Positions 33,116 to 47,600 of a stretch of 64,000 nt of DNA are shown one piece after another. How positions within the stretch are numbered: the stretch's first letter is position 1; each line of letters starts with the position of its first letter. The notes under the pieces were generated by a model that saw only the letters and a program-made list of their open reading frames with translations, searched no databases and was not told the origin of the DNA. The stretch lies in contig OZ014421.1 in NCBI GenBank assembly GCA_963965975.1, positions 3,771,001 to 3,835,000 on the forward strand, in the 5' to 3' direction. The DNA comes from Xestospongia bergquistia. Lineage: Eukaryota > Porifera > Demospongiae > Haplosclerida > Petrosiidae. Made by a program: the position numbers and the translations under genes.

Positions 33116-36100
33116 TGCCATAAAGTCCTTTAGACTGAGCAGTTTACTCTATAAACTTCTCTCAATAGTCTAAACCTTCTAAAGTCTTTAACTTAAAGAC
33201 TTTAGAGCGTTAATGCAAACTAACTTACTAAACTGTTAATAGCTGTTTATTTAGTTAGTGCCATAAAGTCCTTTAGACTGAGCAGTTTACCCTCATAAAC
33301 TTCTCTCAATAGTCTAAACCTTCCAAAGTCTTTAACTTAAAGACTTTAGAACGTTAATGCAAACTAACTTACTGAAGAGTTAATAGCTGTTTATTATGTT
33401 AGTGCCATAAAGTCCTTTAGACTGAGTAGTTTACTTTATAAACATCTCTCAATAGTCTAAACCATTTACATTCTTTAACTTAAAGACTTTAGAGCCCTAA
33501 TGCAAACTAACTTACTAAACTGTTAATAGCTGTTTATTTAGTTAGTGCCATAAAGTCCTTTAGACTGAGCAGTTTACTTTATAAACTTCTCTCAATAGTC
33601 TAAACCTTCTAAAGTCCTTAACTTAAAGACTTTGGAGCGTTAATGCAAACTAACTTACTAATCGGTTAATAGCTGTCTATTTAGTTAGTGCCATAAAGTC
33701 CTTTAGACTGAGTAGTTTACTTTATAAACTTCTCTCAATAGTCTAAACCTTCTAAAGTCTTTAACTTAAAGACCTTGGAGCGTTAATGCAAACTAACTTA
33801 CTAATCTGTTAATAGCTGTTTATTTAGTTAGTGCCATAAAGTCCTTTAGACTGAGTAGTTTACTTTATAAACTTCTCTCAATAGTCTAAACCTTCTAAAG
33901 TCTTTAACTTAAAGACTTTAGAGCGTTAATGCAAACTAACTTACTAAACTGTTAATAGCTGTTATTTAGTTAGTGCCATGAAGTCCTTTAGACTGAACAG
34001 TTTACTTTATAAACTTCTCTCAATAGTCTAAACCTTCTAAAGTCTTTAACTTAAAGACTTTGGAGCGTTAATGCAAACTAACTTACTAAACTGTTAATAG
34101 CGGTTCATTTAGTTAGTGCCATAAAGTCCTTTAGACTGAGTAGTTTACTTTATAAACTTCTCTCAATAGTCTAAACCTTCTAAAGTCTTTATCTTAAAAC
34201 CTTTGGAGAGTTAATGCAAACTAACTTACTAAACTGTTAATAGCTGTATATTTAGTTAGTGCCATAAAGTCCTTTAGACTGAGCAGTTTACTTTATAAAC
34301 TTCTCTCAATAGTCTAAACCTTCTAAAGTCTTTAACTTAAAGACTTTGGAGCGTTAATGCAAACTAACTTACTAAACGGTTAATAGGTGTTATTTAGTTA
34401 GTGCCATAAAGTCCTTTAGACTGAACAGTTTACTTTATAAACATCTCTCAATAGTCTAAACCTTCTAAAGTCTTTAACTTAAAGACTTTGGAGCGTTAAT
34501 GCAAACTAACTTACTAAACTGTTAATAGCTATTTATTTAGTTAGCGCCATAAAGTCCTTTAGACTGAGTAGTTTACTTTAGAAACTTCTCTCAATAGTCT
34601 AAACCTTCTAAAGGCTTTAACTTAATGAGTTTGGAGCGTTAATGCAAACTAACTTACTAAACTGTTAATAGCTGTTTATTTAGTTAGTGCCATAAAGTCC
34701 TTTAGACTGAGCAGTTTACATTATAAACTTCTCTCAATGGTGTAAACCTTCTAAAGTCTTTAAGTTAAAGACTTTGGAGCGTTAATGCAAACTAACTTAC
34801 TAACCTGTTAATAGCTGTTTATTTAGTTAGTGCCATAAAGTCCTTTAGACTGAGTAGTTTACTTTATAAACTTCTCTCAATAGTCTAAACATTCTAAAGT
34901 CTTTAACTTAAAGACTTTGGAGGGTTAATGCAAAATAACTTACTAAACTGTTAATAGCTGTTTATTTAGTTAGTGCCATAAAGTCCTTTAGACTGAGCAG
35001 TTTACTTTATAAACTTCTCTCAATAGTCTAAACCTTCTAAAGTCTTTAACTTAAAGACTTTAGAGCGTTAATGCAAACTAACTTACTAAACTGTTAATAG
35101 CTGTTTATTTAGTTAGTGCCATAAAGTCCTTTATTCTGAGCAGTTTACATTATAAACTTCTCTCAATAGTCTAAACCTTCTAAAGTCTTTAACTTAAAGA
35201 CTTTGGAGCGTTAATGTAAACTACCTTATTAAACTGTTGATAGCTGTTTATTTAGTTAGTGCCATAAAGTCCTTTAGACTGAGAAGTTTACTTTATAAAC
35301 TTCTCTCTATAGTCTAAACCTTCTAAAGTCTTTAACTTAAAGACTTTAGAAAGTTAATGCAAACTGACACAGCAAACTGTTAATAGCTGTTTATTTAGTT
35401 AGTGCCATAAAGTCCTTTAGACTGAGCAGTTTACTTTATAAACTTCTCTCAATAGTCTAAACTTCTAAACTCTTTAACTGAAAGACTTTAGAGCGTTAAT
35501 GCAAACTAACCTACTAAACTGTTAATAGCTGTTTATTTATTTAGTGCCATAAAGTCCTTTAGACTGAGCAGTTTACTTTATAAAATTCTTTCAATAGTCT
35601 AAAACTTCTAAAGTCTTTACCTTAAAGACTTCAGAGCGTTACTGCGATCTAAGTTACTAAACTGCTAATAGCTGTTTATTTAGTTAGTGCCATAAAGTCC
35701 TTTAGACTGAGGAGTTTACTTTATAAACTTCTCTCAATAGTCTAAACCTTCTAAAGTCTTTAACTTAAAGACTTTAGAGCGTTAATGCAAACTAACTTAC
35801 TAAACTATTAATAGCTGTTTATTTAGTTACTGCCATAAAGTCCTTTAGACTGAGCAGTTTACTTTAGAAACTTCTCTCAATAGTCTACACCTTCTAAAGT
35901 CTTTAACTTAAAGACTTTAGGGCGTTAATGCAAAGTAACTTACTAAACTGTTAATAGCTGTTTATTTAGTTAGTGCCATAAAGTCCTTTAGACTGAGCAG
36001 TTTACTTTATATACTTCTCTCAATAGTCTAAACCTTCTAAAGTCTTTAACTTAAGACTTTAGAGCGTTAAGGCAAACTAACTTACTAAACTGTTAATAGC

Positions 36101-38499
36101 TGTTTATTTAGTTAGTGCCATAAAGTCCTTCAGATTGAGAAGTCTACTTTATAAAATTCTATCAATAGTCTAAACCTTCTAAAGTCTTTAACTTGAAGAC
36201 TTTGGTGCGTTAATGAAAACTAACTTACTAAACTGTTAATAGCTGTTTATTTAGTTAGTGCCATAAAGTCCTTTAGACTGAGCAGTTTACTTTATAAACA
36301 TCTCTCGATAGTGTAAACCTTCTAAAGTCTTCCTCTTAAAGACTTTAGAGCGTTAATGCGAACTAACTTACTAAACTGTTAATAGCTGTTTATTTAGTTA
36401 GTGCCATAAAGTCCTTTAGACTGAGCAGTTTACTTTATAAAATTCTCTCAATAGTCTAAACCTTCTAAAGTCTTTAACTTAAAGACTTTCGAGCGTTAAT
36501 GCAAACTAACTTACTAAACTGTTAATAGCTGTTTATTTAGTTAGTGCCATAAAGTCCTTTAGACTGAGCAGTTTACTTTATAAACTTCTCTCAATAGTCT
36601 AAACCTTCTAAAGTCTTTAACGTATAGACTTTAGAGGGTTAATGCAAACGAACTTACTAAACTGTTAATAGCTGTTTATTTAGTTAGTGCCATAAAGTCC
36701 TTTAGACTGAGCAGTTTACTTTATAAAATTCTCTCAATAGTCTAAACCTTCTAAAGTCTTTAACTTAAAGACTTTAGAGCGTTAATGAATACTAACTTAC
36801 TAAACTGTTAATAGCTGTTTATTTAGTTAGTGCCATAAAGTCCTTTAGACTGAGCAGTTTACTTTATAAACATCTCTCAGTAGTCTACACCTTCTAAAGT
36901 CTTTAACTTAAAGACTTTAGAGCGTTAATGCAAACTAACTTACTAAACTGTTAATAGGTGTTTACTTAGTTAGTGCCATAAAGTCCTTTAGACTGAGCAG
37001 TTTACTTTATAAACGTCTCTCAACAGTCTAAACCTTCTAAAGTCATTAACTTAAAGACTTTAGAAAGTTAATGCAAACTGACATACCAAACTGTTAATAG
37101 CTGTTTATTTAGTTAGTGCCATAAAGTCCTTTAGACTGAGCAGTTTACTTTATAAACTTCTCTCAATAGTCTAAACCGTGTAAAGTCTTTAACTTAAAGA
37201 CTTTAGAGCGTTAATGCAAACTAACTTACTAAACTGTTAATAGCTGTTTATTTACTTAGTGCCATAAAATCCTTTAGACTGAGCAGTTTACTTTATAAAC
37301 TTCTCTCAATAGTGTAAACCTTCTAAAGTCTTTAACTTAAAGACATGAGAAAGTTAATGCAAACTAACATAGAAAACTGTTAATAGCTGTTTATTTAGTC
37401 AGTGCCATAAAGTCCTTTAGACAGAGTAGTTTACTTTATAAACTTCTCTCAATAGTCTAAACCATTTAAAGTCTTTAACTTAAAGACTTTAGAGCGTTAA
37501 TGCAAACTAACTTACTAAACTGTTTATAGCTGTTTATTTAGTTAGTGCCATAAAGTCCTTTAGACTGAGTAGTTTACTTTATAAACTTCTCTCAATAGTC
37601 TAAACCTTCTAAAGTCTTTAACTTTAAGACTTTGGAGCGTTAATGCAAACTAACTTACTACACTGTTAATAGCTGTTTATTTAGTTAGTGCCATAAAGTC
37701 CTTTAGACTGAACAGTTTACTTAATAAACTTCTCTCAATAGTCTAATCGTTCTAAAGTCTTTAACTTAAAGACTTTGGAGCGTTAATGCAAACAAACTTA
37801 CTAAACTGTTAATAGCTGTTTATTTAGTTAGTGCCATAAAGTCCTTTAGACTGAGCAGTTTACTTTATAAACTTCTCTCAATAGTCTAAACCTTCTAAAG
37901 TCTTTAACTTAAAGACTTTGGAGCTTTAATGCAAACTAACATACTAAACTGTTAATAGCTGTTTATTTAGTTAGTGCCATAAAGTCCTTTAGACTGAGCA
38001 GTTTACTTTATAAACTTCTCTCAATAGTGTAAACCTTCTAAAGTCTTTATCTTAAAGACTTTGGAGCGTTAATGGAAACTAACTTACTAAACTGTTAATA
38101 GCTTTTTATTTAGTTAGTGCCATAAAGTCCTTTAGACTGAGCAGTTTACTTTATAAAATTCTCTCAATAGTCTAAACCTTCTAAAGTCTTTAACTTAAAG
38201 ACTTAGAGCGTTAATGCAAACTAACTTACTCAACTGTTAATAGCTGTTTATTTAGTTAGTGCCATAAAGTCCTTTAGACTGAGCAGTTAACTTTATAAAC
38301 TTCTCTCAATAGTCTAAACCTTCTAAAGTCTTTAACTTAAAGACTTTGGAGCATTAATGCAAACTAACTTACTAAACTGTTAATAGCTGTTTATTTAGTT
38401 AGTGCCATAAAGTCCTTTAGACTGAGCAGTTTACTTTATAAACTTCTCTCAATAGTGTAAACCTTCTAAAGTCTTTACTTAAAGACTTTAGAGCGTTAA

Positions 38500-41400
38500 T
38501 GCAAACAAACTTACTATACTCTTAATAGCTTTTTATTTCGTTAGTGCCATTAAGTCCTTTAGACTGAGCAGTTTACTTTCTAAACTTCTCTCAATAGTCT
38601 ATACCTTCTAAAGTCTTTATCCTAAAGACTTTGGAGCGTTAATGCAAACTAACTTACTAAACTGTTAATAGCTGTTTTAGTTAGTGCCATAAAGTCCTTT
38701 AGACTGAGCAGTTTACTTTATAAACTTCTCTCAATAGTCTAAACCTTCTAAAGTCTTTAACTTAAAGACTTTGGAGCGTTAATGCAAACTAACTTACTAA
38801 ACTTTTAATAGCTGTTTATTTAGTTAGTGCCATAAAGTCCTTTAGTCTGAGCAGTTTACATTATAAACTTCTCTCAATAGTCTAAACCTTCTAAAGTATT
38901 TAACTTAAAGACTTTGGAGCGTTAATGTAAACTAACTTATTAAACTGTTAATAGCTGTTTATTTAGTTAGTGCCATAATATCCCTTAGACTGAGCAGTTT
39001 ACTATATAAACCTCTCTCAGTAGTCTAAACCTTCTAAAGTCTTTAACTTAAAGACCTTAGAAAGTTAATGCAAACTGCCATACCAAACTGTTAATAGCTG
39101 TTTATTTAGTTAGTGCCATAAAGTCCTTTAGACTGAGCAGTTTACTTTATAAACTTCTCTCAATAGTCTAAACCTTCTAAATTCTTTAACTTAAAGACTT
39201 TAGAGCGTTAATGCAAACTAACTCACTAAACTGTTAATAGCTGTTTATTTAGTTAGTGCCATAAAGTCCTTTAGACTGAGCAGTTTACTTTATAAACTTC
39301 TGTCAATAGTCTAAACCTTCTAAAGTCTTTAACTTAAAGACTTTGGAGCGTTAATGCAATCTAAGTTACTAAACTGTTAATAGCTGTTTATATAGTTACT
39401 ACCATAAAGTCCTTTAGACTGAGTAGTTTACTTTATAATCTTCTCTCAATAGTCTAAACCTTCTAAAGTCTTTAAGTTAAAGACTTTAGAGCGTTAATGC
39501 AAACTAACTTACTAAACTGTATAGAGCTGTTTATTTTGTTAGTGCCATAAAGTCCTTTAGACTGAGCAGTTTACTTTATAAACTTCTCTCAATAGTCTAA
39601 ACCTTCTAAGATCTTTAACATAAAGAGTGCGGAGCTTTAATGCAAACTATCTTACTAAACTGTTAATAGCTCTTTATTTAGTTAGTGCCATAAAGTCCTT
39701 TAGACTGAGCAGTTTACTTTATAAACTTCTCTCAATACTCTAAACCTTCTAAAGTCTTTAACTTAAAGACTTTAGAGCGTTAATGCAAACTAACTTACTA
39801 AACTGTTAATAGCTGTTTATTTAGTTAGTGCCATAAAGTCCTTTAGACTGAGCAGTTTACTTTATAAAATTCTCTCAATAGTCTAAACCTTCTAAAGTCT
39901 TTAACTTAAAGACTTTAGAGCGTTAATGCAAACTAACTTACTAAACTGTTAATAGGTGTTTATTTAGTTAGTGCCATAAAGTCCTTTAGACTGAGAAGTT
40001 TACTTTATAAACTTCTCTCAGTAGTCTAAACCTTCTAAAGTCTTTAACTTAAAGACTTTAGAGAGTTAATGCAAACTAACTTACTAAACTGTTAATAGGT
40101 GTTTATTTTGTTAGTGCCATAAAGTCCTTTAGACTGAGTAGTTGACTTTATAAACTTCTCTCAGTAGTCTAAACCTTCTAAAGTCTTGAACTTAAAGACT
40201 TTGGAGCGTCAATGTAAACTAACGTATTAAACTGTTAATAGCTGTTTATTTAGTTAGTGCCATAAAGTCCTTTAGACTGAGCAGTTTACTTTATAAACTT
40301 CTCTCAATAGTCTAAACCTTCTAAAGTCTTTAACTTAAAGATTTTGGAGCGTTAATGCCAACTAACTTACTAAACTGTTAATAGCTGTTTATTTAGTTAG
40401 TGCCATAAAGTCTTTTAGTCTGAGTAGTTTACATTATACACTTCTCTCAATAGTCTAAACCTTCTAATGTCAATAACTTAAAGACTTTGGAGCGTTAATG
40501 TAAACTAACTTATTAAACTGCTAATAGCTGTTTATTTAGTTTGTACCATAAAGTCCTTTAGACTGAGCAGTTTACTTTATAAACATCTCTCAATAGTCTA
40601 AACCTTCTAAAGTCTTTAACTTAAAGACTTTGGAGCTTTAATGCAAACTAACATACTAAACTGTTAATAGCTCTTTATTTAGTTAGTGCCATAAAGTCCT
40701 TTAGACTGAGCAGTTTACTTTATAAACTTCTCTCAATAGTGTAAACTTTCTAAAGTCTTTATCTTAAAGACTTTAGAGGGTTAATGGAAACTAACTTACT
40801 AAACTGTTAATAGCTGTTTATTTAGTTAGTGCCATAAAGTCCTTTAGACTGAGCAGTTTACTTTATAAAATTCTCTCAATAATCTAAACCTTCTAAAGTC
40901 TTTAACTTAAAGACTTAGAGCGTTAATGCAAACTAACTTACTAAACTGTTACTAGCTGTTTATTTAGTTAGTGCCATAAAGTCCTTTAGACTGAGCAGTT
41001 TACTTTATAAACTTCTCTCAATAGTCTAAACTTTCTAAAGTCTTTAACTTAAAGACTTTGGAGCGTTAATGCAAACTAACTTACTAAACTGTTAATAGCT
41101 GTTTATTTAGTTAGTGCCATAAAGTCCTTTAGACTGAACAGTTTACTTCATAAATATCTCTCAATCGTCTAAACTTTCTAAAGACTTTAACTTACAGACT
41201 TTGGAGCATTAATGCAAACTAACTTACTAAACTGTTAATAGCTGTTTATTTAGTTAGTGCCATAAAGTCCTTTAGACTGAGGAGTTTACTTTAGAAACTT
41301 CTCTCAATAGTCTAAACCATCTAAAGTCTTTAACTTAATGACTTTGGAGCGTTAATGCAAACTAACTTACTAAACTGTTAATAGCTGTTTATTTAGTTAG

Positions 41401-44400
41401 TGCCATAAAGTCCTTTAGACTGAGCAGTTTACTTTATAAACTTCTCTCAATAGTGTAAACCTTCTAAAGTCTTTACTTAAAGACTTTAGAGCGTTAATGC
41501 AAACAAACTTACTATACTCTTAATAGCTTTTTATTTCGTTAGTGCCATTAAGTCCTTTAGACTGAGCAGTTTACTTTCTAAATTTCTCTCAATAGTCTAT
41601 ACCTTCTAAAGTCTTTATCCTAAAGACTTTGGAGCGTTAATGCAAACTAACTTACTAAACTGTTAATAGCTGTTTTAGTTAGTGCCGTAAAGTCCTTTAG
41701 ACTGAGCAGTTTACTTTATAAACTTCTCTCAATAGTCTAAACCTTCTAAAGTCTTTAACTTAAAGACTTTAGAGCGTTAATGCCAACTAACTTACTAAAC
41801 TTTTAATAGCTGTTTATTTAGTTAGTGCCATAAAGTCCTTTAGTCTGAGCAGTTTACATTATAAACTTCTTTCAATAGTCTAAACCTTCTAAAGTATTTA
41901 ACTTAAAGACTTTGGAGCGTTAATGTAAACTAACTTATTAAACTGTTAATAGCTGTTTATTTTGTTAGTGCCATAATATCCCTTAGACTGAGCAGTTTAC
42001 TATATAAACTTCTCTCAGTAGTCTAAACCTTCGAAAGTCTTTAACTTAAAGACCTTAGAAAGTTAATGCAAACTGCCATACCAAACTGTTAATAGCTGTT
42101 TATTTAGTTAGTGCCATAAAGTCCTTTAGACTGAGCAGTTTACTTTATAAACTTCTCTCAATAGTCTAAACCTTCTAAATTCTTTAACTTAAAGACTTTA
42201 GAGCGTTAATGCAAACTAACTTACTAAACTGTTAATAGCTGTTTATTTAGTTAGTGCCATAAAGTCCTTTAGACTGAGCAGTTTACTTTATAAACTTCTC
42301 TCAATAGTCTAAACCTTCTAAAGTCTTTAACTTAAAGACTTTAGAGCGTTAATGCAAACTAACTTACTAAACTGTTAATAGCTGTTTATTTAGTTAGTGC
42401 CATAAAGTCCTTTAGACTGAGCAGTTTACTTTATAAACTTCTCTCAATATTCTAAACCTTCTAAAGTCTTTAACTTACAGAATTTAGAGTGTTAATGCAA
42501 ACTAACTTACTAAACTGTTAATAGCTGTTTATTTAGTTAGTGCCACAAAGTTGTTTAGACTGAGCAGTCCACTTTAAAAAATTCTATCAATAGTCTAAAC
42601 CTTCTAAAGTCTTTAACTTAAAGACTTTGGTGCGTTAATGAAAACTAACTTACTAAAATGTTAATAGCTGTTTATTTAGTTAGTGCCATAAAGTCCTTTA
42701 GACTGAGCAGTTTACTTAATAAACTTCTCTCAATAGTCTAAACCTTCTAAAGTCTTTAACTTAAAGACTTTAGAGCGTTAATGCAAACTAACTTACTATA
42801 CTCTTAATAGCTTTTTATTTCGTTAGTGCCATTAAGTCTTTTAGACTGAGCAGTTTACTTTATAAACTTCTCTCAATAGTCTATACCTTCTAAAGTCTTT
42901 ATCCTAAAGACTTTGGAGCGTTAATGCAAACTAACTTACTAAACTGTTAATAGCTGTTTTAGTTAGTGCCATAGAGTCCTTTAGACTGAGCAGTTTACTT
43001 TATAAACTTCTCTCCATAGTCTAAACCTTCTAAAGTCTTTAACTTAAAGACTTTGGAGCGTTAATGCAAACTAACTTACTAAACTTTTAATAGCTGTTTA
43101 TTTAGTTAGTGCCATAAAGTCCTTTAGTCTGAGCAGTTTACATTATAAACTTCTCTCAATAGTCTAAACCTTCTAAAGTCTTTAACTTAAAGACTTTGGA
43201 GCGTTAATGTAAACTAACTTATTAAACTGTTAATAGCTGTTTATTTAGTTAGTGCCATAATATCCCTTAGACTGAGCAGTTTACTATATAAACTTCTCTC
43301 AGTAGTCTAAACCTTCTAAAGTCTTTAACTTAGAGACCTTAGAAAGTTAATGCAAACTGCCATACCAAACTGTTAATAGCTGTTTATTTAGTTAGTGCCA
43401 TAAAGTCCTTTAGACTGAGCAGTTTACTTTATAAACTTCTCTCAATAGTCTAAACCTTCTAAATTCTTTAACTTAAAGACCTTAGAAAGTTAATGCAAAC
43501 TGCCAAACCAAACTGTTAATAGCTGTTTATTTATTTAGTGCCATAAAGTCCTTTAGACTGAGCAGTTTACTTTATAAACTTCTCTCAATAGTCTAAACCT
43601 TCTAAAGTCTTTAACTTAAAGACTTTAGAGCGTTAATGCAATCTAACTTACTGAACTGTTAATAGCTGTTTATTTAGTTAGTGCCTTAAAGTCCTTTAGA
43701 CTGAGTAGTTTACGTTATAATCTTCTCTCAATAGTCTAAACCATTTAAAGTCTTTAACTTAAAGACTTTAGAGCGTTAATGCGAACTAACTTACTAAACT
43801 GTTTATAGCTGTTTATTTAGTTAGTGCCATAAAGTCCTTTAGACTGAGCAGTTTACTTTATAAACTTCTCTCAATAGTCTAAACATTCTAAACTCTTTCA
43901 CTTAAAGACTGTGGAGCTTTAATGCAAACTAACTTACTAAACAGTTAATAGCTGTTTATTTAGTTAGTGCCATAAAGTCCTTTAGACTGAGCAGTTTACT
44001 TTATAAAATTCTCTCAATAGTCTAAACCTTCTAAAGTCTTTAACTTAAAGACTTTAGAGCGTTAATGCAAACTAACTTACTAAACTATTAATAGCTGTTT
44101 ATTTAGTTAGTGCCATAAAGTCCTTTAGACTGAGCAGTTTACTTTATAAACATCTCTCAATAGTCTAAACCTTCTAAAGTCTTTAACTTAAAGACTTTAG
44201 AGCGTTAAGGCAAACTAACTTACTAAACTGTTAATAGCTGTTTATTTAGTTAGTGCCATAAAGTCCTTTAGACTGAGCAGTTTACTTTATAAACTTCTCT
44301 CAATATTCTAAACCTTCTAAAGTCTTTAACTTACAGAATTTAGAGTGTTAATGCAAACTAACTTACTAAACTGTTAATAGCTGTTTATTTAGTTAGTGCC

Positions 44401-47400
44401 ACAAAGTTGTTTAGACTGAGCAGTCTACTTTAAAAAATTCTATCAATAGTCTAAACCTTCTAAAGTCTTTAACTTAAAGACTTTGGTGCGTTAATGAAAA
44501 CTAACTTACTAAAATGTTAATAGCTGTTTATTTAGTTAGTGCCATAAAGTCCTTTAGGCTGAGCAGTTTACTTAATAAACTTCTCTCAATAGTCTAAACC
44601 TTCTAAAGTCTTTAACTTAAAGACTTTAGAGCGTTAATGCAAACTAACTTACTATACTCTTAATAGCTTTTTATTTCGTTAGTGCCATTAAGTCCTTTAG
44701 ACTGAGGAGTTTACTTTCTAAACTTCTCTCAATAGTCTATACCTTCTAAAGTCTTTATCCTAAAGACTTTGGAGCGTTAATGCAAACTAACTTACTAAAC
44801 TGTTAATAGCTGTTTTAGTTAGTGCCATAAAGTCCTTTAGACTGAGCAGTTTACTTTATAAACTTCTCTCAATAGTCTAAAGCTTCTAAAGTCTTTAACT
44901 TAAAGACTTTGGAGCGATAATGCAAACTAACTTACTTAACTTTTAATAGCTGTTTATTTAGTTAGTGCTATAAAGTCCTTTAGTCTGAGCAGTTTACATT
45001 ATAAACTTCTCTCAATAGTCTAAACCTTCTAAAGTCTTTAACTTAAAGACTTTGGAGCGTTAATGTAAACTAACTTATTAAACTGTTAATAGCTGTTTAT
45101 TTAGTTAGTGCCATAATATCCCTTAGACTGAGCAGTTTACTATATAAACTTCTCTCAGTAGTCTAAACCTTCTAAAGTCTTTAACTTAAAGACCTTAGAA
45201 AGTTAATGCAAACTGCCATACCAAACTGTTAATAGCTGTTTATTTAGTTAGTGCCATAAAGTCCTTTAGACTGAGCAGTTTACTTTATAAACTTCTCTCA
45301 ATAGTCTAAACCTTCTAAATTCTTTAACTTAAAGACTTTAGAGCGTTAATGCAAACTAACTTACTAAACTCTTAATAGCTGTTTATTTAGTTAGTGCCAT
45401 AAAGTCCTTTAGACTGAGCAGTTTACTTTATAAACTTCTCTCAATAGTCTAAACCTTCTAAAGTCTTTAACTTAAAGACTTTGGAGCGTTAATGCAATCT
45501 AACTTACTAAACTGTTAATAGCTGTTTATTTAGTTACTACCATAAAGTCCTTTAGACTGAGTAGTTTACTTTATAATCTTCTCTCAATGGTCTAAACCAT
45601 TTAAAGTCATTAACTAAAAGACTTTAGAGCGTTAACGCAAACTAACTTACTAAACTGTTTATAGCAGTTTATTTAGTTAGTGCCATAAAGTCCTTTAGAC
45701 TGAGCAGTTTACTTTATAAACTTCTCTCAATAGTCTAAACCTTCTAAGATCTTTAACATAAAGAGTGCGGAGCTTTAATGCAAACTAACTTACTAAACTG
45801 TTAATAGCTCTTTATTTAGTTAGTGCCATAAAGTCCTTTAGACTGAGTAGTTTACTTTATAAACTTCTCTCAATAGTCTAAACCTTCTAAAGTCTTTAAC
45901 TTAAAGACTTTAGAGCGTTAATGCAAACTAACTTACTAAACTGTTAATAGGTGTTTATTTAGTTAGTGCCATAAAGTCCTTTAGACTGAGCAGTTTACTT
46001 TATAAACTTCTCTCAATAGTCTAAACCTTCTAAAGTCTTTAACTTAAAGACTTTGGAGCGTTAATGTAAACTAACTTATTAAACTGTTAATAGCTGTTTA
46101 TTTAGTTAGTGCCATAAAGTCCTTTAGACTGAGCAGTTTACTTTATAAACTTCTCTCAAGAGTCTAAACCTTCTAAAGTCTTTAACTTAAAGATTTTGGA
46201 GCGTTAATGCAAACTAACTTACTAAACTTTTAATAGCTGTTTATTTAGTTAGTGCCATAAAGTCCTTTAGTCTGAGTAGTTTACATTATACACTTCTCTC
46301 AATAGTCTAAACCTTCTAAAGTCAATAACTTAAAGACTTTGGAGCGTTAATGTAAACTAACTTATTAAACTGTTAATAGCTGTTTATTTAGTTAGTACCA
46401 TAAAGTCCTTTAGACTGAGCAGTTTACTTTATAAAAATCTCTCAATAGTCTAAACCTTCTAAAGTCTTTAACTTAAAGACTTTAGAAAGTTAATGCAAAC
46501 TGACATACCAAACTGTTAATAGCTTTTTATTTAGTTACTGCCATAAAGTCCTTTATACTGAGCAGTTTACTTTATAAACTTCTCTCAATAGTCTAAACCT
46601 TCTAAAGTCTTTAACTTAAAGACTTTAGAGCGTTAATGCAATCTAACTTACTGAACTGTTAATAGCTGTTTATTTAGTTAGTGCCATAAAGTCCTTTAGA
46701 CTGAGTAGTTTATGTTATAATCTTCTCTCAATAGTCTAAACCATTTAAAGTCGTTAACTTAAAGACTTTAGAGCGTTAATGCGAACTAACTTACTAAACT
46801 GTTTATAGCTGTTTATTCAGTTAGTGCCATAAAGTCCTTTAGACTGAGCAGTTTACTTTATAAACTTCTCTCAATAGTCTAAACCTTCTAAAGTCTTTAA
46901 CTTAAAGACTGTGGAGCTTTAATGCAAACTAACATACTAAACTGTTAATAGCTCTTTATTTAGTTAGTGCCATAGAGTCCTTTAGACTGAGCAGTTTACT
47001 TTATAAACTTCTCTCAATAGTGTAAACCTTCTAAAGTCTTTATCTTAAAGACTTTAGAGTGTTAATGCAAACTATCTTACTAAACTGTTAATAGCTGTTT
47101 ATTTAGTTAGTGCCATAAAGTCCTTTAGACTGAGCAGTTTACTTTATAAACTTCTCTCAATAGTCTAAACCTTCTAAAGTCTTTAACTTAAAGACTTTAG
47201 AGCGTTAATGCAAACTAACTTACTAAACAGTTAATAGCTGTTTATTTAGTTAGTGCCATAAAGTCCTTTAGACTGAGCAGTTTACATTATAAACTTCTCT
47301 CAATAGTCTAAACCTTCTAAAGTCTTTAACTTAAAGACTTTGGAGCGTTAATGTAAACTAACTTATTAAACTGTTAATAGCTGTTTATTTAGTTAGTGCC

Positions 47401-47600
47401 ATAATATCCCTTAGACTGAGCAGTTTACTATATAAACTTCTCTCAGTAGTCTAAACCTTCTAAAGTCTTTAACTTAAAGACCTTAGAAAGTTAATGCAAA
47501 CAGCCATACCAAACTGTTAATAGCTGTTTATTTAGTTAGTGCCATAAAGTCCTTTAGACGAGCAGCTTACTTTATAAACTTCTCTCAATAGTCTAAACCT
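38500..47600 (+). repeat. long variable-length higher-order blocks
   Basis: A block marked by CCATAATATCCCTTAGACTG and then AAAGACCTTAGAAAGTTAAT recurs at about 38,970, 41,972, 43,256, 45,113 and 47,400. The spacings are close to 21, 9, 13 and 16 monomers. A second marker, TATACCTTCTAAAGTC with TTTATCCTAAAG, recurs in the same order. Confidence 0.75.
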